Assembly (NCBI GenBank): GCA_028023455.1
Contig: JAQFVV010000031.1
Location: 1,178,001 to 1,242,000 of the forward strand
Direction: 5' to 3'
DNA length: 64,000 bases
Source: Epiperipatus broadwayi
Taxonomy: Eukaryota > Onychophora > Udeonychophora > Euonychophora > Peripatidae
The notes beneath the pieces are model-generated. The model saw nothing but the letters and a program-made list of their open reading frames with translations. It searched no databases and was not told where the DNA came from. Positions 23,840 to 37,620 of the stretch are shown here, piece by piece. The position numbers were made by a program, and so were the translations under genes. The stretch's first letter is position 1, and the number at the start of each line of letters is the position of its first letter.

Positions 23840-26010
23840 GATGTGTGCAGTGATAACCACAATGATTATTAATTCCACATGGAATTGTATTGTACCAGTC
23901 GAAAAAACACCACCACCTAAATGCAAGTCGGATCCAAACTCAGCTGAACCAAACTGAATTCAAACCCAACTCACCAGCACAGATTAGTAGAAATCGACGG
24001 CACAGTGCTATGCACCAAGAAACTAGCTCAACGGTTGGTGAGGATTAGAGACCCCTGAACTGACACTAATATCGGATAATTAATTAACTTAAGATACTTT
24101 TTTAAATCGAATCATATGTATATGTTCGGGTTGCCAACACAGACAGCGAGCATTAACATTAAAATAATTATTGAATAAGATAATTAAGAAACTAAGAAAC
24201 CAAGTGTGTTTATAAAATATTTAATAATAATAGTTTATTTTGTTTGAATTTTAAATGATTATATTAATTAATTCTAGTCCTTAAACAAAGTTCTATAATT
24301 ATAATAAGAGTGGCGGTCCTTATCATATGCCAACAAGTATTACTCAATATTTTGGAATTCTATGTCTATGCCCCCGATAAGAAAATAAAGACAGATAAAG
24401 GTATTCACTTGTAAAGGACATTATTACTCTAATTTTATATGAAAGAATGAGAGATTTATTTTCACATTCGCAAATCCATTCATGAAGAGCAAGATACGTA
24501 TTTAGGGCATAACTTTAATCTTTATTGAAAAACTTATTTACTTGGATAATATAACTGAGAATTTGTTCAACTTTAATTGAAATCACTTCATCACAAATTA
24601 CGAGCATCTGAGAGGGCTTTACTGGAACAGAGAGGCAACGGTGCTGACGAATTATGAGCAATAAAATGAAATTGAAAGACGATAGCTGGTCGATAATCTA
24701 AGTCCTATGGCAGTTTGCATTTCACAAGTCTTACTGCCCTTTGACTAATATGAACAGGAGAGGAAGTGCTTTCTTCCTCGATAATTTAAAATAACAGAAA
24801 TGTAATCACTGACCAGCCTGCAAAACGAATGATAGCCCTACGCCAGCAACGTTGAAGATCACTGTTTGAAAAATAAAACCCAATTATGGAATGCTCTACG
24901 TGATGACTTAATCAAATTAATTCAAGTCAAACGAACTTTTAACTAACATTATTTTAAAGCATTTGTAAATCATATTAATTATGCCCCAGACATCATGCCC
25001 TTCCTGAATCTTAATAGCGAGTAACAAAAATTAGAATTAGTATTATATTTTATTCCTTTATCGGCCCTTTTGCAATAAAACATTTTAAACTTATATATGA
25101 ATAAATAAATAAATATTAGTGAAACGAGGAAATAGTGGTGGCATAGATTAGAAATGGAGCTAATAATTTATTATTAGCCAATTATAAAAATAGCTAATAT
25201 TTAATAATTTCTTTCGACTCGATAATTGATAGAACGGTAAATCTAGTTCTAATGGGCGAGAATTACTATTAGAATTAATATATTATTATTTGCATAAGGC
25301 AAAGGAAACAAAGGAAATCATCGAGTCGAAAGATTATTGGCATATAATTAAAAATAAATGACATTAATAAATCACAATATATATATAGTATAGTAAATGA
25401 ACCGCCATAGTAATAAAGGAAAGTTAAATTTAAAGAACAGAGATTGAGAGAATTACTAATTTAAAATAGCATAAATAAAAGGTGTTACACAGAGATTATT
25501 ACATTGAACAATAAAAAGAGCTCTAAAAGGGAGTGTAAAGTAAAGTTCGAAACTGGCCAGAAAGTTTAAGGTTTATTATGGAAACATATTACCCATTTCT
25601 TTCGGGGCTGATTCTTAGTTTACATGTCCGGGTGAGGAAAACGTAGGCATGCATTTGGTCAATTACTTGAACAGTATTCTAATAAATTTTCACGATTTTA
25701 GCAGCATGATTGGTCCGGAAAAGATTCAGCAGCTTCCTTGAAGATTTTTAGGGGACTTCAGGAACCATAGCCAGATTCCTGATGTTTAGCCCCTTACTAT
25801 GATAAGAACACTATATGAATTCATGATTTAAAATGCATAGAGTTTACTGCACTTCTCTACAACAAAGATGGCTTCTCCTCCAAACTTTTCAGAGCTATAT
25901 ATACTGTCCTCTGATGCCTTCAGGCTAGCGCTTCTTTCATTATCAATGTTTTTAGATACATTCCTTCGATAAGGCTTTCAAACTCATTAACTTGAATTCA
26001 TTTTCTAATT
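23840..26010. other. Less AT-rich, unidentified region (possible decayed retroelement)
   Basis: Base composition is visibly richer in G and C than its surroundings (for example 23895-24060, 24590-24860, 25560-25800), ending sharply near 26000. No frame reads as a known protein. An inverted pair (CTTTCGACTCGAT near 25212, ATCGAGTCGAAAG near 25319) brackets about 100 bases. Similar in texture to 32030-34880, so both may be non-coding parts of a large retroelement, but I found no clear shared sequence. Confidence 0.35.
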
Positions 26011-29000
26011 AGAAAATGAATTCTTAAAATCAGAAAAATGATTTTAATTAGGAAATCCTTACATTTTAAACTACTTACCTTTTTTTCTAAATAATAAAAT
26101 TTTACCTATTGTTTTTGGAAAGGGAAAATCTGAAAGCTTATCAAAAGAATGTAGCTTTTAATCAATAAAACTTTAACAAATTATTTAAAAATAAAATCAA
26201 ACATTCCCGACACAATGAAACTTTCGAACAATTATATATATTTAAATATTTACAAATATAAATGCACAATCCATGCAGTTATAATATATAAATTCATGAA
26301 TAATTCTATCATGAATTTATTAATAGAATTGATCAATTTAAATCTGAAACTAATTAATTTTAATACGCATTTATGAAAAAAGTTATTCTTTATGGAAATT
26401 AGCGTGGATTGAACGTATAAAGCCCCTTTGCATCGAAAATTTAAGGTTAGTACTAGGGTTTGAAGTGGGCTTATGGCTAGATGTCATGAAGCTAGGATCA
26501 AACTCAGGTCTGACTGCTTCATTATGCAGGCAAAGAATCAAATCCTGATTCTTATCTATGCCTTGGTGCTCATGCTGGGGAGTCAGTAGTTTTGCCACAT
26601 CTTGCATTACATTATTTTCAAGTCTATAGCTAGCAAATCAGCTATATGCAAATAAATTATATCTCTGTGAGCAGCATCATGGGTATGCATAAAGAATATA
26701 AACATCACTGATGTACACAAAAAATATAAAATGAAGAGATGAAACTCATTTTATCAGTGATACAGACAGTAACCTACAATTTCTAGTTTTAGATAGATAA
26801 GAAGCCAATTGCTATGATGACAAATGCATATATCCATCTTCTGGAAATGATTTGTTTTGTATCTTTTATTAGGATGAATCTTTTTCTTATAGACACCTTT
26901 GAGATTTGTCACCTTTGGGGTACAAGATAAAAACGAAAAATTCTTATCCAAATACTTCTGGAGATTCTGAAGCTATGGATTATCTCAGGTAAGAAGTATT
27001 ATATATCATTAGAAAAATAATTTTGTGGGGAATACAAAAAAATTATCAATGAAGATGTAATTTAAATGTAGTTAATAATAAATTAGAAATTATGAACAAA
27101 CAATAAAGTAATAATTATGTCGGATATTGAAATTTCTTTTTTCCTTATTTTTTAAATGGTTGTCACTATTTATCTTAGCCTTATTGTTTTCCATAGTTTT
27201 TCTAGGTTCAATCAATGTAAAGCTTTTTGCTCTAACATTATTAAAACTGAAGTTAATGTGAAAATTGTATCTCAAGCAAGTTTTTAGAAAATTCAGTTTG
27301 GTGCCAATGCTGGTAAAATAGTTAAATCAATAACTTAATGAAAGATTGATATACTTTTACTCTTGAGATATGATAAAATAAAATAAAAGATTTAACTCAT
27401 CCATATAAAGGAATTAATTATACATATTGTGACCTTCCAGATTGACACCATGAAGGAATGTGGAAAGTTCACATTGTGCCAATAGTGATCAGGAGTACCT
27501 AATAAGAAAAAAAATGAATTGTGATATAACTTAAGGTATAATTCGGTTGAAAAGTTCTTAGGATGTTAGTAAGAGTGTACCAATCATTAAAAAGTTTTTT
27601 TATGTATATCTATTAGTGGGAGAGGGGGATGGATTGTATCAGTTGTTGGTATGAAAGCTAAACTAGTGGGAATAAGTATTGTTTGTCTGTAATGTCCTAA
27701 TAAGTGCTTATTCATTAATTTTATAATCTATTGTTTATTGCCATTTCAAGATCTAACTCACATATGTGGGTGCAGGCCCATTCACATCATTCCACACTTC
27801 ACACCTCATTCATAATATTTCTAATTATCACTCACGAAGATCCATCTTGCAATAACATCATTTATTTTGTCATAGATATTTCTAATAGCTCAGTCATTAA
27901 TAGACCTCTGGATTAATGGAAAGACAGACACACACACACACATTATCAGTTAATATGATTTTTTTTTATTAATTATTTATTGCAAAAAACCTTTCATTTG
28001 AAAATATGTTATTTATTTTATTTATTATTAGTTAGTATTTGTAATTTAATTTTTTTTTTCCCAATACTCTATTCCTAACATTTTTTTTTTTTTTACAAGT
28101 AATAAATGCTTGCATATTATTGGCCTCATTATAACTATAAAAAAGGGGCATGACTAAATAGACAGAAGACTTCAGAAAAAGTTTTAGAGAAGGTGAAATA
28201 TTTTTCTAAAAAAAAAAAAGAGAGAGAAATATAATAAAACAAGTGAACCTAATATTTTCATTAAATTCTCTACTATTCCCTTTTTATTAAGGAAACTTCT
28301 CATACTACCCAAGCATAAATGCCAAGTGTAATTGTGAGGGATACAGGATAGAATTGTCCAATATGGAAGGTTAAAAACGTTTAAAGGTATACCAGCTCTA
28401 GCTTTTATCGATTAACAATTTGAATTTACTTTTATTCAAGATGCATGTATATTATTATATAAAAAAAAATTGCTAATATAATTTTGCTATAATTTACTTA
28501 TAATGAATAGTGAGATACTGGAAGTACGTAAATTAACAATACTAAAAATAATTGGAAAAGTTATGCTGAATAATGGAATATTTTATTGACTCTCATTTAA
28601 TAAGTTTTCTATTTTTATTGTGTAAAATAAGGCTGAAAAAGAGAAATTATTCATTCTAATACTTTACATTATTGAAATAATTATGTATACTAAATTACCT
28701 TACCATTCACACCTATAAATGAATGATAGAATGTATGACTTTATGATATTTGATAATTATTTATCAGAAATATGTATAAGCATGGATGACCAAATAACCC
28801 TGATCTTAATTGTTATTAAATTTTATTAAATGCTGGAAAGTTAAGACAAAACAAAGTTGAAATAGTGTGAATCATAAACATTTATTTGGATGATCTTGCT
28901 GAGCTTTGGAGATTTTATGACAAATAATTCAAATATGTGCAAAAGCTGCTTGTAATTTCCATTAGGAAACCCTAAGAACATTGGAGGTTATTGCTGTTTT

Positions 29001-29789
29001 GCCAAATTCATGTTTATCCTGCAGGAGTAATGTTTATATATTTTAATGTTTGTTTATTCATCATTATCAGCGTGAGCTACGTGTACGTTTCTACTTTTAA
29101 AGTTTCAAGTATGAACTAAAAAATAAATAAAAAGGGATCTTTTATTTCAGTGATAGAAGGTTTGATATGCATTTCTTCCATTGCATATGATAGATAGATA
29201 GATGTATTTATTTATTTTTTTTATGTCTATTTTGATATTAATTTGATTTATTATTATGTATTTGTGTACCCAATATTCTCCAGAACTTCTTGGAGAATTT
29301 GGTATAAGTTATACCAAGCCGGTAATATTTTCTTTTGTTGTATTATGTAAAATGTTATATATTCCCGTGCTCATATTATTGGTGCAAATTTGCATGCTTT
29401 GTCATTATTCATTAATTGGTAATAATAAATAGATACATGTAAATATTTATGCCAGTATTGCCGAATAGTCAGGCTTACTTGATAGTATTTACGCTAATTT
29501 GAAATTCGATATTCATAATTTTTCATAGATATTAGATTCATTTATAATTTAATTAATGCTAATATAACATTTTATTGTCTGATGTGATTTCGAAAATATT
29601 TCATACATGATCATATATTCATTTGTGTGTTCGCTATCATAAGTTTTTTATAAGAGTTAGATTTATGCTTGTTTGTTTTTCTATTGGTTGAGGGTACGCT
29701 ATGCGCTAAAGATTGTGAAAATTTAAGAGTTTGTCTGTTATGGATTTGTCCTATATGAAATGCGTTGGATACCTTTTGAGTGGAGAGAT
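26011..29789. other. AT-rich sequence, nothing recognised
   Basis: No gene recognised. Short CA (27930-27941) and GATA (29189-29202) microsatellites. The short frame at 26383-26607 shows no known domain. Confidence 0.4.
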
Positions 29790-29925
29790 GATTGAAGGGA
29801 TAATCATGCTATTCGGATTGAGTAATGCTCCTTTTACTTATTTACAATTGAGCCATGAGTGGTGGTATATTTCCTTATTTGATAGTATATGATGTGATGA
29901 TTATATTCCTTAAAGTAAAGTGATA
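29790..29925 (+). pseudogene. Ty3/Gypsy-type reverse transcriptase fossil
   Basis: The stretch at 29803-29850 reads IMLFGLSNAPFTYLQ, the highly conserved RT block usually seen as MPFGL-NAP-TFQ. A D-D pair appears about 25 codons on (CDDYIP, after a stop), where the Y-DD box is expected. Flanks are too decayed to follow. This is a single short relic of an LTR retrotransposon polymerase, separate from the element at 43735-47717. Confidence 0.55.
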
Positions 29926-30910
29926 GATGTCCCGTTTATTTATGAGTAATTGGATGGGTTCTGCACCATTTGTGTCAGAAAAGTTGGTAGTTACTATGTT
30001 GATGAATTAAGTTGATGTTTGAAGTCTTGTTAACCCTCACGTGCCCGTATGCGAATATTTATTTGTTAGCATTTTGCTCTCCCTCTTCATTCCATGTATT
30101 TATTGTCAGGTAGTATATGTTAATTATTTCAAATGAATGTTTTAGTGATTTCTGCAATATATTTGAAGTTGGATTAAAAATTTAATGATTAGCTCATTGC
30201 ACCATCCATATTGTGAGGTTTATTCATTCCACAAGTAAACTGATAGAATGCACACACATTCGGAGATATGATAAATTTAAAGATATGGAAGGAGACCATC
30301 GCTGTAATTGTAAGTTCTAAGTAGCTTGTCAAGTCATATCACCCACATTACCATTATTTCATTTATTGTTATTACTGGCAATTCACCCTTCCAGTATGAA
30401 TATAATATTGGATTACAAAATTTTACTTTATTTAATGCTAATTTTAATAAAATTATTACTTAATTTCATATAGTAAGTGTAAATTTGTAGGCATACGGAA
30501 ATAATTTCAATGGCATTAGTTGATTATTTGATACCGTTTTCTTAGATCTTGAGAGCACAGAATGGGAATACATGATATAAACATTGGTATGTGAATATAT
30601 AATTATTTTGTATTGCTAATAATTTAATAAATAGAATTATAAATATTATTGAAATAACAGATAAGAGGAAGAGTCTCCAAATTTGAGGTGTATAGGATTT
30701 ATGTAATTTAGTTAATATGAAATTTATGTTAAATTATCATCGATGTATTTGTAAAAGAATGAAATTAATGTTAAATCATCATGAATGTGTTTGTAAAGAA
30801 TGTGTCTTGTAATAAATGTTTGCTGAAATAAGATTCTCTCTTAATTATTTTATCATATACATTCGATTGACCATTTCCACCACACATATGATCAACATAA
30901 TTTAATTGTA

Positions 30911-31392
30911 TTACTTATCAGTTTAATAGTATATGCAATCTATCTAGATAACACTGAATTAATAGATCCAAACATTGTATAATGCCAAGATATATATTTT
31001 ATCTTGTTTAAAACTGTATTACTTATCAGTTTAATAGTATATGCCATTTATTTAAATAATACTGAATTAATTGATCCAAACATTGTATAATGCCAAGATA
31101 TAGATTTTACCTTATTTAAAACTATATTACTTATCAGTTTAATAGTATATGCCATTTATTTAAATAATACTGAATTAATTGATCCAAACATTGTATAATG
31201 CCAAGATACAGATTTTACCTTATTTAAAACTATATTACTTATCAGTTTAATAGTATATGCTATTTATTTAAATAATACTGAATTAATTGATCCAAACATT
31301 GTATAATGCAATAGTATATGCCATTTATTTAAATGATACTGAATTAATTGATCCAAACATTGTATAATCCCAAGATATAGATTTTATCCTTG
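30911..31392. repeat. 108-bp tandem satellite, about 4.5 copies
   Basis: The phrase TTACTTATCAGTTTAATAGT recurs at 30911, 31019, 31127 and 31235, an exact 108-base period. A fifth, truncated copy starts at about 31308 and ends near 31392. Copies 2-4 are nearly identical; copy 1 is more diverged. No coding or ribozyme core seen. Confidence 0.92.
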
Positions 31393-32029
31393 TCAAAAAT
31401 AGATAATGATGTGTGATAAAAATGTACCCGATCTCTATCACTGTCTATCCTTTATTTCATTGTAATAATTGTCAATTTCACAATAGTTCCTCATTACTTA
31501 AATATCTTATAATAGAATTGATTTATTATTCCTATAATACAGCCCTGAGATTATTTCATCATTTAAATAAACATTAGTATAGCTGTGCAATCTAAATTAA
31601 ATGTCTGTAGATTGATTATTGTTAGTGATCCCCAAACATATTAGATGAGTGTCGTGATTGGTCTAGCATGTACTTGGACAGTGGAAGAATTGAACATATC
31701 ATGATTCTTGATTTAATCCGTGAATTGCTTTCTTTTGATAACTTAAGTAAGTACTTATAATATAATAAATAAACATTATATAATTATTGTTTATAAATGT
31801 TTTCTCATCCCATTTACATTCTAGATGATCACAAGACCCTATGACTCCCAGCTGAGCTAAGCTGTAGATTAATACTATAATAAGTGTTTTATCCATAATT
31901 AGAGACACAACCTAAATTATAAATTTTATTCTATCTTGCATAGAATTGGCACCTGGGCATTTATGTGTGTATAAGGTGATATAGGTGAAGATTGAAGAGG
32001 TTACAATATATAAAATATTATATTGTAAC
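31393..32029. other. AT-rich sequence, nothing recognised
   Basis: No gene or repeat recognised. Confidence 0.4.
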
Positions 32030-34880
32030 GGTCAAATCTGTACATTCGCGTAACAAAATCCAGAGTTTTAGTAAATCATCCCAAGGCTGATCAGCATAAG
32101 GTGGTTGAGACCACGTATCCATATAGCCCCAGTTCCTTTGCTAATGCTCAAAAATTTGCTACCTTACGGATGACATATATGAGGCCACAGTAGTATTTCT
32201 TTTAATCGCGTGCCGGCAGCGGTAAAACATGAGACTATGGGAAACTGACATATTAAACAGTATAGCTATATATAGGCGTAGGCATAAGCATAATTATCCA
32301 ATATGGATTGTGATTCTTAATAACTAATAGTTAACTAATCAATACTAACTTAACAATGAGCAACATTGAAACACTAAACAGAAATTAAATTTAAATTAAT
32401 TTAATGAAAGCCAAATATTAAATAATAAAATCAATAAGCGAAAATAAATATTACAATGTGGTTATAAGATTGTCTCATTTGCAGGTGATTAAGTTAGGGA
32501 TACAATTTAACAATATTTAAGTTTTGGTTCACAAGCAGGTGATGATTTAGGATATAAGCATTTATGATTTACTGTAGTTTTGGTTTACATGTATATTTAT
32601 GACATTTTAAATCACCAGCAGGTGATAGTTTTTTGGTTACAAATTATTTAATTTACTTTAGTTGTCATATATATACAATTCTCAGGTGATGACTTTGGAT
32701 ATAAGCATTTACGGTTTATATATATATATATATAGCGTTTCAAATCACTCACAGGTGATTGTAGTTTTCGGGTTACAAATAATTTAATTTACTTTGCTTG
32801 CTAATTACACTATTTTAAGTTACAATTTCATGAGCCTTAATATTACTTTATAAATTTAGTTTAATTTGCTCATGATGATCTATGCCTAGTTTATGCTATA
32901 TAACAGGATCTAGATTTGCCTTAGAGCTAGCAGAAGTGATTATTAACCTTTATAAAGAATATTTTATTAAACGTGAATTAATCAATATATTCTCTACATA
33001 ACTTATATGCCTATAAAATTAGATTCAGATTCAGATCAAAGCTGAAATATACAATTATATGGCAGGACAACCTGATGATTGGCAGTCAGATTTCAGATAC
33101 CAAGGCGTATAGAAAATATACAATCTGAGTCGCTGCGTCTTGAATGTGTGCTTTTTCACAGGATTTGTACCAAGTACCGGTTCCCTTGACACCATACCCA
33201 TTGCTGTGAAATAAGAGATCTTTTAGTCCAGGTGATCGAACAACTAGTTTAAGCTGCTGGAGTCTCATGCTCCAGTTCTAAGGATGCAGAATGGAGGTGG
33301 TACTTACCCGATGCCCATCTGAAAGAGATAGTTGTCTGAACTAAGAGTAATGGGGTAGCCCTTACAAATCCGCCCACTAGAAATGATACAGCAACAAATA
33401 TATAAGCCTAGGCATTTCTTAAGGACACATTCGCACTGCTGACTACAACACATATAATAAAATAGGATGCTAGACAATAGTTTCTTTCCATGAAACTACC
33501 GTAGATCAGTTCATTATATAGCATCTATAATTATGCTATTAAAGAAAGCTTATGAATCTAATTTATTAAGCTATCTATATATGCATTTAAATAATTCTAG
33601 GGAGGATTACAGCATATTATGGATAATTATGATATAAAGTTATAGCTTTATGCTGTATTTTATAACTTCAACTGAATATTAGTTAAATATTACATTTAAA
33701 GCAAATCTATCTTAGAGTAGCAGTAAGCTTTTAATTATATTTTAAATAAGACATTTTATCCATTTCAGAACGGAGTTTTGTTTGTGATTAATAAATGCGA
33801 AATTACATATAGGTGCGTGAGAATATCTAATCGCTTCTCACTAATGATTTAACTAAGGGTAAAACTCCATCCTGAGCAAATATAGCATAAACAAATACAT
33901 AATTGATAATAATAAAATACATTTGGCATAGATTTAACTAAAAAGAAATATAAGTTTAAAGATAAGATTTCACATAAGTGAAATCTGAAATTTGGCTTTA
34001 TTTTATTAAAGTAAAATTAGCTTAAGGTTGATTGATTTAGTTCAATATAGCTTTAACTTACTTAACGAGAATTATTAATAAAAGCAAATATTATCATTAA
34101 GCTAAAATATGTAAAATAACTTGGAAACTTAATTATCACTTTAAAATAAATCAGAATTTTACGTAATAAATTAGTTATGATAGATCATTTAGAATCAATC
34201 GATTAAAGCAAGTCAAAACTAAATCAGTTTCAATAACTCAGAATAAGATAAATAAGTTGAAATCAAATCAATCAAAAATAAATCAGTAAATCAATAAATA
34301 ATTAAATCAGGCAAGATTTGAGTTTTAAGTAAAGAAAATAATAATACATTTAACTTGTAAGTTTAGAGTACATTATTATTTTGGCCATAATTAATAGATT
34401 CAGTAGCTTTTAGGATTTAACGAAGTTTAGTTTAGAACTTGGGATGGATGGAGAATTGTTACTGCTTTAAGTTTCTCTGCTCTGGCAAGTTGGTTTCATC
34501 TTGATGGTTCTTTGAGTAGCATCGGCTTCTAGTTCACCTCTCTCCACATCTTGTAAACTATCGCGGGTCCAGAAAAGCAAGGGAATCGCCTTTTCTAGCC
34601 CATGGTCATCATCATTACCAATTTATAAAATACTTTTTAAAAGAATGAATAACTCTGAATGCTAAAGTGAATCAAAGATGGCTGATGCAACTTATATACT
34701 AGTTTACCTCCCTATCCCTTGTCTTAATAATTTTAGATCTGCTTTTCTAATTACCTCGCTGGATTCTAGGAAATTGTGGAATTCCCACTGTTACTGATTT
34801 TTCTACAGGAGGGTCTTCCTTCGGTTAACCCTTTTTTTCTTCAGTTGACCACAGGATAATTTATTCATATTTCATTTTAA
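32030..34880. other. Less AT-rich, unidentified region (possible large non-coding retroelement)
   Basis: Composition is richer in G and C in patches (32080-32240, 33060-33380, 34440-34850). It begins near a TATTGTAACGGTC block, reminiscent of an LTR start, but I could not find a matching second LTR. No known protein is readable. Contains the CAGGTGAT cluster described separately. Confidence 0.35.
32482..32759. repeat. Five spaced CAGGTGAT motifs in imperfect repeats
   Basis: CAGGTGAT occurs at 32482, 32536, 32619, 32683 and 32752, all on the same strand, inside imperfect repeats that share GGATATAAGCATTTA and GGTTACAAATTATTTAATTT blocks. CAGGTG is the E-box form bound by Snail/ZEB-type factors in animals. 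Conservation of this 8-mer amid diverged spacers is notable, but regulatory use is inference. Confidence 0.6.
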
Positions 34881-36589
34881 AATCTATTTTTACTCTTAAA
34901 TTTGTAACTAGGTCATAATACAGCGAGAAAGATTAAATTTATGAAATCATCCTTTTTAAAAAAAACAAATCCAAAGATGGAAAACATTTTGTTATATAGG
35001 TAACTCAATTATATAATTTAGCAATATATGCAGAAAATATAATAAATATTAATTTTAGAATAAATATTCTAAATAAAGAAATTTCTAATGTTTTAATTCT
35101 ATTAACATTATTCTTTCCCGCATATATGTAGTTTCTTGTTACACATACAAAGCATTTTCCATTATTTAATTACTAGAAATATATGTGCGTATTTACCGAC
35201 TTTTATAAATATACATACATTTCTTTTACTGTATGCTAAATATACATACATATACACAACTAGTACATTTAGGTTTAAAATTAGCATGATTTTAGCACAA
35301 TATTAATATATCTAATTATAATAAACGAGGATTTGGGTATAAGTGTACATAAATAACACTACTATAATATATAGTAGGTGAAACAGTAGGATATACAGAT
35401 ACAGTAGGATATACAGATCTGATTGTTTCAATATCAATATTAAATTATATCAATATCAGAAAGTCACGTAATACTTAAATCTAACAATTATTTTACAATA
35501 ATCATATGTTTCTAAATATAAAATTGAATAATGTCTGGCTTACTAAATATGATTAAAGTTCTCATGTTACCATAAATCTCTTGTGCTGCAGACTTTTTTT
35601 ATTTGATAGTCCAGTTGAATATGTGCATTTATTTGAAGATTCATATTGCTTTTTTTTTCCCATTTATCATCAAGGCAAGAAAAATTTTTCTATGGGAAAG
35701 TTGTTGATCAGCAATATCAGAAGGTCGGACTTGTTAGCAGCTTATACCATGCTGATGAATGGAGTTATGCTTGAAGATAGGAGTTTGTCCCTGGGTAAAT
35801 GCTTTAGCCACACATACTAACAGGTACAATTAGTGAAGTGATTGATCCTTTCATTTGTAGATTGGTTCTGTTAATTAGCTGTGTTTCACACTGTAACTGT
35901 GGGGAACCACTGCAGATTATTACTTAGTTGAATATCAATGAGCAGTGAGGTAATTAGAAGTGTATATTATCATGAAAGTGTCATCATAAGTTCATAAGTA
36001 AATAACTAAGTAAGTTTTATAATGGATTTGGTGGCTCTTATATGGCTACAGTCCCTTAGTTTTTCTGAGAAACTTCCAGAATAGACATATGCTTTGTGTA
36101 ATTTTACTTTGACAATGCCCACTGTAAGAAATTTGTATCTTTTTAATTAAAGCAATAAAAAAAAAACATTGCTTACATTAAGCATTGTCTGAAATGTAGA
36201 AAAAATAATCTTATACAAAAATAAACTACTTAATTCATTAAAGTTCATTTGCTCTCCCTTTTTTTTAAATTAGTTATAACATTACCTTGCATTATAGAAT
36301 ATTACATATACGCCTGTGTGTACTTTATATACATTATATTGCATGAGCTTAATAAAAATATAAATTAATTGCAATATTAACCTTTTATTGAACTGACTGA
36401 TATTTGCAACCTTATAAATATCTATTTTGAGACCTGGCAAAGTGCCTCAATATATTTCTCAATATAAAAATCCTATATGTAAAAGAAAATTTGAAAGGAA
36501 TTTATTGATACAAAAATAACAAAAATGTTTTTGGAAAATCATAAGATTATTTTATATATATATCAACTTATTATTTATAATTAGAATTT
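34881..36589. other. AT-rich sequence, nothing recognised
   Basis: A short 20-bp duplication (ACAGTAGGATATACAGAT, 35382-35418). An 79-codon frame at 35581-35820 has no motif I recognise. Nothing else. Confidence 0.4.
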
Positions 36590-37149
36590 ATAATATTTGA
36601 ATACAAATATAATTTATACACTTTAGATGTAATTATAAGGGATTTGAATACAGACTTTCAATCTCCCTTCAGTTATTTGTTCTATCTCATGCAACCGATA
36701 CCCATGACCACACACATGTGAAAAAGATAAACAATCTCCAATATACATATTTCATACTGAATCATCATCTCTAACACATATGTAATCAGTGCTGAATTTA
36801 TATCAAGGTAACAAATCTTCACTTTAATAGGCAGGTGGCTTCAATATACTCCAACCCTCCACCTCTTCAGCCATTATCCATACCATTGAAAATCTGATGA
36901 TGGAATGCTCAAATCCCTTGTTGATGTCAATATTACTGCCATGCACATGTTGACTTTAAGTCACTCTAACCCTCATGTATAGGATCTTAATCATTTTTAA
37001 ATACACAGAAAAGAAATGGACAGAATAGACTGAATCTATACTTGGAGTTTAGATGTAATTATAAAGGATTTGAACCCAGACTTTCAAGCTCTCTTCAGCT
37101 ATCTACTCTATCTCATACTAATGATATCCATGACTACACAGATGTGAAA
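36590..37149 (-). mobile_element. Hammerhead SINE/retrozyme-like repeat, minus-strand partial dimer (copy B)
   Basis: One full unit (about 36590-37040) and the first part of a second (37041-37149), head to tail on the minus strand. Both units contain the B-box-like end (complement of GGATTTGAATACAGACTTTC at 36640-36659 and of GGATTTGAACCCAGACTTTC at 37065-37084). Minus-strand GGGTTCAAATCC at the latter is a good tRNA B-box match. The dimer stops at the ribozyme position, where the sequence flips into the plus-strand dimer. Confidence 0.75.
36731..36770 (-). ncRNA. Hammerhead remnant, copy B (core deleted)
   Basis: Minus strand retains the 3' half of the fold, TTCAGTATGAAATATGTATA and UUGGAGAUU. 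The CCAA, CUGAUGA core and 5' strand of stem II are gone (about 25 bases, compared with the copy at 37621-37675). It cannot be active. Confidence 0.75.
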
Positions 37150-37205
37150 CCAACTGATGAGTGCTGCTTCAACACAATATATATATATATATATTGGAGA
37201 TCATT
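37150..37205 (+). ncRNA. Hammerhead ribozyme, copy C (GAAA lost)
   Basis: CCAA (37150-37153) and CUGAUGA (37154-37160) are intact, as is UUGGAGAUC at the 3' side. Stem II is shortened to GUG/CAC. The GAAA and stem III region has been replaced by an AT dinucleotide run, so the invariant GAAA is absent. Predicted inactive. It marks the junction between the two oppositely oriented dimers. Confidence 0.75.
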
Positions 37206-37620
37206 TATCTTTTTCACAGGCATGTGATCATGTGTATGAGTTGTATGGCATAGAGTGGATAGTTGAAGAGAGCTTGAAAGCCTTTTCAAATTTTCTGGAA
37301 TTACATCTAAACTTCATGTATATAAATTATACTTGTATTCAAATATTGCAGATTCAGTCTGTATCCTGCCCATACCTATCTTCTGTGTATTTTAAAATGG
37401 ATAAGGTCCTATACATGAGGAGTCAGAGTGACTTAAAATCAACATGGGCATGTCAATAATATTGGCATCAATAAGGGATTTGCATGTTCCATCATCAGAT
37501 TTTCAATAATATGATGGCTGAAGAGTTGGAGAGTGGAGTAGACTGAAGCCCACCCATTAAAGTTTGAAGATTTGTTATCTTAATATAAAACGAACACTGA
37601 TTACATGTGTTGGAGATGAT

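Noticed and set aside
26383-26607. 74-codon minus-strand frame in a less AT-rich patch
   Set aside because: No motif recognised; frame length is within chance expectation for this composition.
30911-31392. CRISPR array
   Set aside because: The 108-base units are contiguous without unique spacers, and everything else in the window is animal-type.
33070-33105. CTGATGATTGGCAGTCAGATTTCAG
   Set aside because: Has CUGAUGA but no GAAA and no pairing stems.
35581-35820. 79-codon open frame
   Set aside because: Best-looking anonymous frame outside the elements, but no recognisable domain, no splice or promoter evidence, and a long T-run inside.
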